Positions 6,527-15,707 of a DNA stretch of 33,449 nucleotides are shown piece by piece. The translations under genes and the position numbers were made by a program. Each line of letters starts with the position of its first letter. The stretch's first letter is position 1. The stretch is from the NCBI GenBank assembly GCA_913061025.1, contig CAJXUJ010000002.1, positions 1 to 33,449 on the forward strand, written 5' to 3'. This DNA is from an uncultured Actinomycetes bacterium. GTDB taxonomy: Bacteria > Actinomycetota > Actinomycetes > S36-B12. The notes below the pieces were generated by a model that ran no database searches, had not been told where the DNA came from, and saw nothing but the letters and a program-made list of their open reading frames with translations.

Positions 6527-7576
6527 ATGAAATTGGGTGTGAACCTGGGTTACTGGGGTGCTGGTAACGATGCCGACAATCTCGAGGTTGCCAGAGAGGC
6601 CGATCGGTTGGGCTATGCGGTGGCGTGGGCGGCCGAGGCCTATGGCTCCGATGCTGCGACCGTGCTCAGCTGGATCGCCGCGCAGACCACTTCGATCGAT
6701 ATCGGATCGGCGATCTTCCAGATTCCGGGCCGTACCCCAGCGAACTGCGCCATGACCGCCGCCACTCTCGACACGCTCTCCGGGGGACGCTTCCGCCTCG
6801 GGCTCGGCGTTTCCGGACCTCAGGTGTCGGAGGGGTGGCATGGGGTCAGATTCGACAAGCCACTCGCGCGCACGCGCGAGTACGTGGACATCGTTCGGAT
6901 GGCACTGCGCCGTGAGCGGGTCTCCTACGACGGTGAGTTCTGGCAACTTCCGCTGCCCGACGGCCCCGGGAAAGCATTGACCCTCACGGTCCACCCCGTG
7001 CGGGAGTCGATTCCGATCTACCTCGCGGCGATCGGACCGAAGAATCTCGAACTCACCGGCCAGATCGCCGACGGGTGGCTCGCGATCTTCTTCAGTCCAG
7101 AAGATTCATCCACGCTGATGGCTCCACTCGTCCAGGGACGCGAGTCGGTGGGCAAGACCATGGACGGCTTCGACGTCGTGCCAACGGTGCCGGTCGTTCC
7201 GGGCAAGGATGTCGAGTCGTGCGCGGAACTCGTCCGCCCGTACGCGGCGCTCTACGTCGGCGGAATGGGTTCACGAGACAAGAACTTCTACAACCAACTG
7301 ATGGTGCGGATGGGATACGAAGACCAGGCCATCGAGATTCAAGAGCGATACATGGCTAAGGACTATGCCGGGGCCGCCGGTGCGGTTCCGTTGGAGTTCC
7401 TCGATCGGACATCGCTCCTCGGACCGCCGGAGCGAATCGCCGAGCGCTTGCACGCCTACGCCGGCGCTGGGGTTACCACCCTGACCGTCGGATCGTTCGC
7501 CGGAAGCATCGACGAGCGCGTTGGGGTCCTACGCCTGATGTCCGAGGTGCTGGAGAAGGCCGGGTTGGCTGATTGA
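6527..7576 (+). CDS. LLM-class F420-dependent oxidoreductase
   Basis: A 349-residue luciferase-like TIM-barrel protein. Seen: KLGVNLGYWG at the N-terminus, the AVAWAAEAYGSDA strand, TLDTLSGGRFRLGLGVSGPQV (central substrate/cofactor strand), PIYLAAIGPKNLELTGQIADGWL and a C-terminal GVTTLTVGSF. These are typical of actinobacterial F420-dependent LLM enzymes, such as the methylene-H4MPT-reductase-like MSMEG families, rather than FMN monooxygenases, but the substrate cannot be predicted. The promoter is clear: CTGACA (6493-6498), 16-base spacer, TAGGGT (6515-6520), 6-base gap to ATG. Its stop overlaps the uppP ATG (TGATG), so the two are translationally coupled. Confidence 0.88.
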   Translation: MKLGVNLGYWGAGNDADNLEVAREADRLGYAVAWAAEAYGSDAATVLSWIAAQTTSIDIGSAIFQIPGRTPANCAMTAATLDTLSGGRFRLGLGVSGPQVSEGWHGVRFDKPLARTREYVDIVRMALRRERVSYDGEFWQLPLPDGPGKALTLTVHPVRESIPIYLAAIGPKNLELTGQIADGWLAIFFSPEDSSTLMAPLVQGRESVGKTMDGFDVVPTVPVVPGKDVESCAELVRPYAALYVGGMGSRDKNFYNQLMVRMGYEDQAIEIQERYMAKDYAGAAGAVPLEFLDRTSLLGPPERIAERLHAYAGAGVTTLTVGSFAGSIDERVGVLRLMSEVLEKAGLAD

Positions 7577-8409
7577 TGGGCGAGCCCATCAGTTGGTTCG
7601 AGGCAATCGTCCTCGGGGTCGTTCAAGGCCTGACCGAATTCCTCCCGATCTCGTCGTCTGCTCACATCCTGATCGTCTCCAGGATCTTCGGCTGGGGCGA
7701 CCCGGGGGCTGCCTTCACTGCTGTTTCACAGATCGGCACGGAGACGGCGGTGTTGATCTACTTCCGGCACGACATCGCGCGCATTGTGTCCACCTGGTTT
7801 CGCAGCCTGAGGCAGGCTGAACTCCGGTCCAGCCTCGACGCCCGGATGGGCTGGTACGTGATCGTCGGAACGATTCCGATCGCGGTTCTCGGTCTCGCTT
7901 TCGCGCCGATCATCGAAACCGCGGCCCGCAACCTCTGGCTCGTGGCGAGTGTCTTGATCCTCTTCGGATTGGTTCTCGGGCTTGCCGACCGACTCGGCTC
8001 CAAGGTCAAGGAACTCGATGCACTCAACGTGAAGGACGGCCTGCTGTTCGGAGTCGGTCAGGCGCTCGCACTGATTCCCGGAGTGTCGCGCTCGGGTGCC
8101 ACGATCTCCGTCGGTCTTGCGATGGGTTATTCGCGCTACGCGGCCACCCGCTACGCGTTCCTTCTCGCGATCCCGGCCGTCCTTGCGTCCGGTCTTTACG
8201 AGGCCACGAAGATCGGCTCCGATCCCAACGTTCAGTGGGGGCAGACCCTGGTGGCCACCGCCATCGCCCTCGTCATCGGGTATCTGGTTATCGCGTGGCT
8301 CATCCGCTGGGTGTCGACTCGTTCCTACATGCCGTTCGTCGTCTATCGCGTGGTGCTCGGGTCGGTTTTGCTGGTCCTGCTCGCAACCGGAGTGCTGGCT
8401 GCGACCTAG
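7576..8409 (+). CDS. uppP: Undecaprenyl-diphosphatase
   Basis: A 277-residue polytopic membrane enzyme (UppP/BacA) that dephosphorylates undecaprenyl pyrophosphate to recycle the lipid carrier of peptidoglycan synthesis. Both family signatures are present: VVQGLTEFLPISSSAH (residues 15-30, the (E/Q)xxxE region) and PGVSRSG at 168-174 with Arg172. About seven or eight hydrophobic segments fit the family topology and length. I chose ATG at 7576, overlapping the preceding TGA by one base, rather than TTG at 7573. Its stop overlaps the convergent CorA stop by 3 bases. Position close to mshC matches Mycobacterium (Rv2136c). Confidence 0.96.
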   Translation: MGEPISWFEAIVLGVVQGLTEFLPISSSAHILIVSRIFGWGDPGAAFTAVSQIGTETAVLIYFRHDIARIVSTWFRSLRQAELRSSLDARMGWYVIVGTIPIAVLGLAFAPIIETAARNLWLVASVLILFGLVLGLADRLGSKVKELDALNVKDGLLFGVGQALALIPGVSRSGATISVGLAMGYSRYAATRYAFLLAIPAVLASGLYEATKIGSDPNVQWGQTLVATAIALVIGYLVIAWLIRWVSTRSYMPFVVYRVVLGSVLLVLLATGVLAAT

Positions 8410-9443
8410 AGCCAGCCGTTCTTCTTAAAGCCGCGGTACAGAAGCAAGCAGGTTATTCCAATAATTGTAAGAACCGCCGGATAGCCCCATGCCCACTTGA
8501 GCTCCGGCATGTTGTCGAAGTTCATGCCGTAGATACCGCCCGCGACTGTTGGCACCGCTGCGATGGCAACCCAGGCAGAGATCTTCCGGGCATCCGCGTT
8601 CTGCTGGAGGTCCTGCAAAGAGGTGCTGGCCATGAGCATCGTCATCAACAGGGAGTCGGTCGCCTCGACCACATCGTGTGCACGCAGTATGTGTTCACCG
8701 ATGTCCCGGAAGTACGGCTTCAGTTCCTCGGACATAGGGGAGAATTGCTCGTCCGCAAATTCGTGCGCAACCCGCACGAGAGGACCCACGGCACGCCGCA
8801 CCTCCATGTTCTCGCGCTTGAGTTCGTAGATGCTGCGGGTCACACCTGCTGACGGCTCCGGTGCGAAAACTTCGGCCTCAATGTCAGCGACGTCGTCACT
8901 GACTGCATCCACTACAGCTAGGTACTCGTCAACCGTCGCATCCATGATCGCGTACATGACTGAGAGAGAGCCGTGCTCACGCAGAGTCGGGCTCGTGCGC
9001 AGTCGATTGCGAACCGAGCGGAGGTCTCCATGCGGCCCATGACGCACTGTTACGGCGTATCCGGGTCCGGTGAAGATGGCTACCTGTCCGGTGTCGACCT
9101 CCGCCGACTGCGGGTCGTAACCGAGCGTCTTCAGGACCGTGAAAACGGTCCCGTCGTCCGACACATCAACCTTGGCCCGGTGCCGGGGATTGGCGGCATC
9201 CTCGACCTGCAGCGGTTCGAGGTCGAAGAGCTCCCGCATGGCCTGGAGTTCCGGCTTTGTGGGGTTCAGGAGGCCTACCCATACGAACCCGTTGTCGAAG
9301 CCCGCCGCTTGATCCGTCAAATCCCGCAATTGCTCCCGAATTGCTATTCCCGTGAGGTCAGAGTCGCTCGGAATTGAATGCGGGGTGTCATCCACCGCTT
9401 CTATTGTGCCGCCGGAATAGAAAGCACCTAAGCCCCTGATCAC
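8406..9443 (-). CDS. corA: CorA-type magnesium/cobalt transporter
   Basis: A 345-residue protein with a long soluble N-terminal domain (strands such as GFVWVGLLNPTKPEL, LEPLQVEDAANPRHRAKVD), a long helical stalk, and two C-terminal transmembrane helices. The CorA signature GMN is at 306-308, followed by FDNMPELKWAWGYP. The C-terminus is Lys-rich (KKNG), as usual. CorA pentamers transport Mg2+ or other divalent ions; selectivity cannot be read from sequence. The frame stays open upstream to 9488, but I place the start at GTG 9443 because CAGAAT ends exactly 6 bases upstream, as in the other leaderless starts here. GTG within VDDTPHS is an alternative. Confidence 0.9.
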   Translation of the reverse strand: MIRGLGAFYSGGTIEAVDDTPHSIPSDSDLTGIAIREQLRDLTDQAAGFDNGFVWVGLLNPTKPELQAMRELFDLEPLQVEDAANPRHRAKVDVSDDGTVFTVLKTLGYDPQSAEVDTGQVAIFTGPGYAVTVRHGPHGDLRSVRNRLRTSPTLREHGSLSVMYAIMDATVDEYLAVVDAVSDDVADIEAEVFAPEPSAGVTRSIYELKRENMEVRRAVGPLVRVAHEFADEQFSPMSEELKPYFRDIGEHILRAHDVVEATDSLLMTMLMASTSLQDLQQNADARKISAWVAIAAVPTVAGGIYGMNFDNMPELKWAWGYPAVLTIIGITCLLLYRGFKKNGWL

Positions 9444-9449
9444 AGGTGC

Positions 9450-9455
9450 ATTCTG
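9450..9455 (-). promoter_or_regulatory. corA -10 CAGAAT (leaderless)
   Basis: CAGAAT on the minus strand ends 6 bases before GTG at 9443 and decides that start over more upstream codons of the same frame. Confidence 0.5.
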
Positions 9456-9526
9456 CCGTGCGCGAAAACCACGGTCCCGGCGCTGCACTGCGTGTCGTGC
9501 CGGGTGCTCAAACGCTCACCAACTCC

Positions 9527-9532
9527 TAGGCT
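9527..9532 (+). promoter_or_regulatory. -10 TAGGCT of the phosphatase/DUF3090/kinase operon
   Basis: TAGGCT ends 6 bases before ATG at 9539; no Shine-Dalgarno. The -35 is poor (TGCTCA, 16 bases upstream). It would drive three overlapping genes. Confidence 0.6.
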
Positions 9533-9538
9533 GAAGTA

Positions 9539-10231
9539 ATGGCCACAGTGATCCTCGTTCGGCACGGCCGCACGTCTGCCAACGCCACGGGCATCCTGGC
9601 CGGCCGCCAAGACGGCGTTGTTCTTGACGAAGTCGGCATCGATCAAGCGGTCCGCACCGCGGATCGACTCGCGGGCGTCACGCTGAATGGCGTCATTGCC
9701 TCTCCGCTGGAAAGAACCGTGCAAACCGCCGAAACGATCCTCGAACGACAAAAGCGCGGACGCCGTGTCCCGTCTCTCGAACGAGATTCCCGCCTGGCCG
9801 AGTGCGACTACGGATTGTGGCAAGGGCGCAGCCTCAAGGAACTCGCCAAGGAGCCGTTGTGGAAGCAGGTACAGGGCCATCCGAGCTCGGTGACGTTCCC
9901 CGAAGGGGAATCGATGGTCGCCATGCAGACTCGCGCCGTCGAGGCGATCCGAGAATGGAACGCCACACTCGGTGACAAGGCCGTCTACGCGGTCGTCAGT
10001 CACGGCGACGTCATCAAGGCGATCCTGGCCGATGCACTGGGGATGCACCTTGATCAGTTCCAACGCATAGCCATCGATCCGTGTTCACTGTCGGTGGTCT
10101 CGTACACGAAGATGCGTCCCTTCGTACTCCGCACCAACGATTCCGGGACCGATGTGAGTTTTCTGAGCAGCTCATCCCGAAAGAAGAGGTCCTCGGAGGC
10201 TGCAGTTGGGGGAGGGGCCGGACATGGATAG
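9539..10231 (+). CDS. Histidine phosphatase, MSMEG_4193 family
   Basis: A 230-residue phosphoglycerate-mutase-superfamily protein. LVRHGRTSAN holds the phospho-acceptor His9, SPLERTVQTAE is at 55-65, CDYGLWQG follows Glu88, and the second His155 lies in VVSHGDVIKA. Gene order (just before DUF3090, the SCO1664 family and mshC) identifies the actinobacterial MSMEG_4193/Rv2135c subfamily; the Mycobacterium member is a phosphatase of uncertain substrate. ATG at 9539 has TAGGCT with a 6-base gap and no Shine-Dalgarno. The last 8 bases overlap the DUF3090 gene. Confidence 0.92.
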   Translation: MATVILVRHGRTSANATGILAGRQDGVVLDEVGIDQAVRTADRLAGVTLNGVIASPLERTVQTAETILERQKRGRRVPSLERDSRLAECDYGLWQGRSLKELAKEPLWKQVQGHPSSVTFPEGESMVAMQTRAVEAIREWNATLGDKAVYAVVSHGDVIKAILADALGMHLDQFQRIAIDPCSLSVVSYTKMRPFVLRTNDSGTDVSFLSSSSRKKRSSEAAVGGGAGHG

Positions 10232-10793
10232 GCGCGTGTGGGAGTTTCGGCTCCCCGAGAGATTCGTCGTCGGTACCGTCGGGATGCCCGGCGAGCGAAC
10301 CTTCTATCTCCAGGCTAAGTCCGGGGACGAGATCGTGACCGTTGCGTTCGAAAAGCAGCAGGCAAGCGTTTTGGCCGAACGGATGGACCAGTTGCTCGAT
10401 GAGATCAATGGCACCCGTGCGCCCGAAGGGCTCATCCCCGACAGGCCGCCGGTGGAACTCGAAGACAATGCGCCCCTCGACCTGCCCTTGGACGAAGAGT
10501 TCCGCGTGGGCGCGATGGCACTCGGATGGGACGAGGCCAACAATCTCGTGGTGATCGAGGCGCATGCTGTCTCGGATGTGGAGGACTTCGAGCCGCCCGA
10601 TCTCGCGGATGACGATGCCGAAGGACCCGACACCTTGCGAGTCTGGCTCGCCGCACCCTACGCACGAGCGTTCGCCGAACGGGCCCGAAACGTCATCTCC
10701 AGCGGACGGCCCTCGTGTCCGTTCTGCCAACAGCCACTCGATCCGCAGGGTCACATCTGTCCACGCGCCAATGGTTACCGCAGACGCCAATGA
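10224..10793 (+). CDS. DUF3090 family protein with C-terminal zinc ribbon
   Basis: A 189-residue protein of the family annotated DUF3090 (TIGR03847; SCO1521/Rv2134c-like), found across actinobacteria and lacking a known function. Seen: VWEFRLPERFVVGTVGMPGERTFYLQ at the N-terminus, a central acidic stretch, a segment AAPYARAFAERARNVI, and the terminal CPFCxxPLDPxGHxCPRxNGY, whose Cys165, Cys168, His177 and Cys179 look like zinc ligands. I reject the upstream TTG at 10206: ATG at 10224 has GGGGGAGGGG ending about 7 bases before it. It overlaps the phosphatase gene by 8 bases and the SCO1664-family gene by 4 (ATGA), so all three are probably translated as a unit. Confidence 0.92.
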   Translation: MDRRVWEFRLPERFVVGTVGMPGERTFYLQAKSGDEIVTVAFEKQQASVLAERMDQLLDEINGTRAPEGLIPDRPPVELEDNAPLDLPLDEEFRVGAMALGWDEANNLVVIEAHAVSDVEDFEPPDLADDDAEGPDTLRVWLAAPYARAFAERARNVISSGRPSCPFCQQPLDPQGHICPRANGYRRRQ

Positions 10794-11569
10794 ACACCCC
10801 TGAGGTTCTGGAGTGCCTGGCCACGGAACCACTGAACGTGGACGGTCGGCTGCTGGCCGCGAGTAACGCCACGCTGCGATGCTCAACCGACTCCGACGTG
10901 TTGTGCGTGTACAAACCGCAGCGAGGTGAACGCCCGCTCTGGGACTTTCCGTCCGGGACGCTCACGGGTCGGGAGATCGCCGCTTATCAGATTGACTCTG
11001 CTCTGGGCTTCGGTCTCATCCCGCCCACGGTTTGGCGCGATGAGGGCCCGGCGGGGCCGGGAATGTGTCAACTGTGGGTCACCGAGGATGACGATGCTCG
11101 ACTCGTGGACGTGGTTTCTCCGGATGCTGTCCCCGAGGGTTGGATTTCGGTGTTGAGTGCAAGCGACGGAGCCGGCCACCCCGTGGTCCTCGTACACGCG
11201 GACCACGAACGGCTAGCACAGATGGCCGTCCTTGACGCAGTACTGAACAACGGCGACCGCAAGGGTGGGCACGTCATCACCGACAGTCTCGGAGGTATCT
11301 GGGGTGTCGATCACGGGGTCGCACTGTCGGTCGAGCCGAAACTGCGCACCGTGCTGTGGGGATGGGCAGGAGCGGATCTTCCCGACGATTCGATCAATCG
11401 ACTCGTCTCCCTACGGGAACGCATCGATTCCGGTTTCGTCGAGCTTGAGCCATGGCTGAGCGGCGCCGAGATCGACGCGCTGCGAGACCGCGTCCACACC
11501 CTCATCGAATCCGGGGAATTTCCTGTACCGAACGATGACTGGCCGGCGATTCCGTGGCCCGTTTTCTAG
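10790..11569 (+). CDS. SCO1664-family PI3/4-kinase-like protein
   Basis: A 259-residue protein of the actinobacterial SCO1664 family (TIGR03843). Its features resemble the PI3/PI4-kinase-like fold: VYKP with Lys42 (ATP-binding lysine), GREIAAY with Glu62, VLNNGDRKGGH with Asp156 and Arg157 (catalytic loop), and WGVDHG with Asp174 in the place of DFG. No substrate is known; protein, lipid or small-molecule phosphorylation are all possible. The His in GGH replaces the Asn usual in such catalytic loops. The start ATG at 10790 overlaps the preceding stop (ATGA). It lies 50 bases before mshC and beside a phosphatase gene, a conserved arrangement in the phylum. Confidence 0.88.
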   Translation: MNTPEVLECLATEPLNVDGRLLAASNATLRCSTDSDVLCVYKPQRGERPLWDFPSGTLTGREIAAYQIDSALGFGLIPPTVWRDEGPAGPGMCQLWVTEDDDARLVDVVSPDAVPEGWISVLSASDGAGHPVVLVHADHERLAQMAVLDAVLNNGDRKGGHVITDSLGGIWGVDHGVALSVEPKLRTVLWGWAGADLPDDSINRLVSLRERIDSGFVELEPWLSGAEIDALRDRVHTLIESGEFPVPNDDWPAIPWPVF

Positions 11570-11584
11570 CCACCCCAACGCCAC

Positions 11585-11613
11585 CTGATCGCTCGATGCG
11601 ACGGCGCTAGGCT
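11585..11613 (+). promoter_or_regulatory. mshC promoter
   Basis: CTGATC (11585-11590), 17-base spacer, TAGGCT (11608-11613), 6-base gap, GTG at 11620. The spacing supports this GTG as the true mshC start. Confidence 0.65.
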
Positions 11614-11619
11614 CGGCCT

Positions 11620-12852
11620 GTGGAGTCCTGGTCGGCTGCGTTGCCGCACGCCCTTCCCGGCCGCGGGCGAGAACTCGCACTCTTCGACACGTCGTCGGGA
11701 AGCGTGCGCCCCACGGCCCCCGGAAAACAGGCCACCATGTACGTGTGCGGCATCACGCCTTATGACGCCACCCACATCGGTCACGCCAATACGTACGTCA
11801 CGTTCGATCTCATCAATCGAGTGTGGCGAGATTCCGGACACGCTGTTCGCTACGTCCAGAACGTGACGGACATCGATGATCCCCTTCTCGAGCGCGCGGT
11901 CGCTACGGGTCAAGACTGGCGAGCGATCGCTGACCGCGAGACGGCGCTCTTCCGCGAGGACATGACGGCGTTGAACGTTCTCCCTCCCGATGAGTACATC
12001 GGTGCGGTGGAGGCCATCCCCTCGGTCGCGTCCAAGGTCGAGCAACTGCAAGCCTCGGGTGACGTCTATGCGGTCGACACCGACCTCTACTTTCGGGTGC
12101 GCAACGATCCTCGCTTTGGGTCGGTCGCGAACCTCTCGGAGTCGGAAATGATCGAGATCTTCGCCGAGCGCGGGGGAGACCCCGATCGGCCAGGCAAGGA
12201 GCACCCACTCGACTGTCTCGTGTGGCAAAGCGAGCGTCCCGATGAGCCAGCATGGGACACGCCGCTAGGCCATGGTCGCCCTGGTTGGCACATCGAATGC
12301 GCTGCCATCGCGCTGGACTACCTCGGACCGACGATCGACATTCAGGGCGGCGGATCCGATCTTGCGTTTCCACATCACGAAATGGGTGCCTCCGAAGTTC
12401 ATCAACTCACCGGCGAGTGGCCTTTTGCTCGCCATTTCGTGCATTCGGGAATGGTGGCCTGGCAGGGACACAAGATGAGCAAGTCTCGTGGCAACCTGGT
12501 TTTCGTATCGCAACTGCGTCACGAGGGTGTTGATCCCATGGCGATCCGCCTCGCGCTGCTTTCCCACCACTACCGCAGCGATTGGGCCTGGACTCCCCAT
12601 GGGCTCGAAGGGGCGGCAGAACGCCTTGCGCGCTGGCGAGCGGCGGTCGAACTGCCTTACGGACCGCAGTCCGACGCAGTCGTAGAACGGGTGCGAGAAG
12701 TCCTGGCCGATGACCTCCGTGCCCCATCGGCTCTCGATGCGGTGGACGATTGGGTTCATTCGGCGCTGACCGCTGGTGGTTCGGACCCCACTGCCCCCAC
12801 CGCAGTTGCCCACCTGGTCGACTCACTGCTCGGTGTCCGCTTGATCTCCTGA
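11620..12852 (+). CDS. mshC: Cysteine:1D-myo-inositol 2-amino-2-deoxy-alpha-D-glucopyranoside ligase
   Basis: A 410-residue class I CysRS paralogue that joins cysteine to GlcN-inositol with ATP, the third step of mycothiol synthesis. Seen: YVCGITPYDATHIGHA with Cys43 and the HIGH motif at 52-55, GWHIEC with Cys227, PHHE with His252 (zinc site Cys43/Cys227/His252), and KMSKS at 285-289. It lacks the long C-terminal anticodon-binding region of CysRS, and its length and the TPYDATHIGHA context distinguish it as MshC. GTG at 11620 has TAGGCT and a 6-base gap, with CTGATC 17 bases above the -10, so it is likely leaderless. No other mycothiol gene is in the window. Confidence 0.96.
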   Translation: MESWSAALPHALPGRGRELALFDTSSGSVRPTAPGKQATMYVCGITPYDATHIGHANTYVTFDLINRVWRDSGHAVRYVQNVTDIDDPLLERAVATGQDWRAIADRETALFREDMTALNVLPPDEYIGAVEAIPSVASKVEQLQASGDVYAVDTDLYFRVRNDPRFGSVANLSESEMIEIFAERGGDPDRPGKEHPLDCLVWQSERPDEPAWDTPLGHGRPGWHIECAAIALDYLGPTIDIQGGGSDLAFPHHEMGASEVHQLTGEWPFARHFVHSGMVAWQGHKMSKSRGNLVFVSQLRHEGVDPMAIRLALLSHHYRSDWAWTPHGLEGAAERLARWRAAVELPYGPQSDAVVERVREVLADDLRAPSALDAVDDWVHSALTAGGSDPTAPTAVAHLVDSLLGVRLIS

Positions 12853-12904
12853 GAGCAGCCGCAGAAGTACCGAACATCGGGAATGAACCTGGGAGACTGC
12901 ATCC

Positions 12905-14543
<1,639 letters not shown>

Positions 14544-14551
<8 letters not shown>

Positions 14552-14852
14552 TCACGGCTCCAACGACATCCGACTGGCACGCATGCTCGAGGTCGCCGAA
14601 GCAGATCTGAATGCAGCCGCCGGCGGGACGCCGCTGTGCAAGGTCTCGATGACGGGAACCACGGGTCAGTCGGTGAAGTACTTCGAGGGCCGGTGGGCGG
14701 CACTGCGCGAGGTTGCCCGAGGTGCTGACCCGGTGGAGTGCTTTCGTCGGTGGCGCGAGGACTACGAGCGACACGTCTCGCAGGATTCCGGGGCTGCCTG
14801 GGTGCATTACTGCGCCGGGGGAGTCGACGCTCTCTTCGAACTAGTCGACTAG
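14544..14852 (+). CDS. Small hypothetical protein coupled to pgi
   Basis: A 102-residue soluble protein with an N-terminal helix (LARMLEVAEADLNAAAG), a short strand-like part (CKVSMTGTTGQSVKYFEGRWAALREV) and a C-terminal helix with many aromatic residues (CFRRWREDYERHV, WVHYCAGGVDALFEL). I recognise no family. GTG at 14544 overlaps the pgi stop by 8 bases, so translation is probably coupled to pgi. Codon use resembles the neighbours and the frame is open throughout. A perfect 14-bp palindrome covers its stop codon. Metabolic association with PGI is only an inference from coupling. Confidence 0.6.
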
Positions 14853-14858
14853 TGCGCG

Positions 14859-15707
14859 TTAGGTGTCGGTGTTGCGCCGACGCAAGTACCGCTCGAACTC
14901 ACGGGCGATAGCGTCACCAGACGCCTCGGGAAGATCGGTCGTGTCCCGTGCCTGTTCGAGCTGTCGGACGTAGTCGGCCACTTCTTCGTCGTCCTCGGCA
15001 AGTTCGTCCACCCCGATCTCCCACGCGCGTGCTTCCTCGACCAGTTCACCGAGGGGAAGCGGAACATCGAGGATGTCCTCGACTTTGCGCACGAGGGCGA
15101 GGGTCCCCTTGGGACACGGTGGCTGACCGACGTAATGCGGAATAGCCGCCCACAGCGAAATGCTTGGTATACCGAAACGCTGACAAGCCTCGTGGAGGAC
15201 TCCGACGATGCCCGTTGGACCTTCGTAGGAACTGGGCTCGAGACCGTATGTCTCCTCGAGCGAGGCATCCGACGTAGCCCCAGTGACGGGCACCGGCCGG
15301 GTATGCGGATTGTCCGACAGCAGCGCACCCAAAGTGATCACCAAATTGATGTCGAGCTCCGCTGCTAGTCCCAAGATCTCCCTGGTGAACTGTTGCCACC
15401 TCATATTGGGCTCGATCCCCTGAACGAGAACCACGTCACGCGGGAACAGCGGGATCCGGGCCAGATACACCCTCGTGGCTGGCCATTCCAACTGCCGTAC
15501 GCCCGACGCGTCGACTCCGATGTGCGGTCGATTCACCTGATAGTCGTAGTACTCCTCGGAATCGAGCTCGGTGACGAACTCCGCCTGCCACACCTCCCGC
15601 AGATGCGTGATCGTGGCGCTCGCGGATTCACCCGCGTCGTTCCATCCCTCGAAGGCCGCGATCAGAACCGGATCGGTCAAGGCCGGTAGCCCGTCGAATT
15701 CGATCAC
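14859..15707 (-). CDS. PAC2 family protein
   Basis: A 282-residue protein of the PAC2 (DUF75) family, whose eukaryotic members chaperone 20S proteasome assembly. The actinobacterial relative Rv2125 has been studied structurally; its role in cells is unsettled. Seen: PVLIAAFEGWNDAGESASATI at 13-33, the conserved DYQVNRPHI, VLVQGIEPNMRW, ITLGALLSDNPHTRPVPVTG, and IPSISLWAAIPHYVGQPPCPKGTLAL. The C-terminal 70 residues form an acidic helical tail. The ATG overlaps the stop of the upstream hydrolase by 4 bases, so the two are co-translated. It lies about 4 kb from arc, on the opposite strand. Confidence 0.9.
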   Translation of the reverse strand: MIEFDGLPALTDPVLIAAFEGWNDAGESASATITHLREVWQAEFVTELDSEEYYDYQVNRPHIGVDASGVRQLEWPATRVYLARIPLFPRDVVLVQGIEPNMRWQQFTREILGLAAELDINLVITLGALLSDNPHTRPVPVTGATSDASLEETYGLEPSSYEGPTGIVGVLHEACQRFGIPSISLWAAIPHYVGQPPCPKGTLALVRKVEDILDVPLPLGELVEEARAWEIGVDELAEDDEEVADYVRQLEQARDTTDLPEASGDAIAREFERYLRRRNTDT

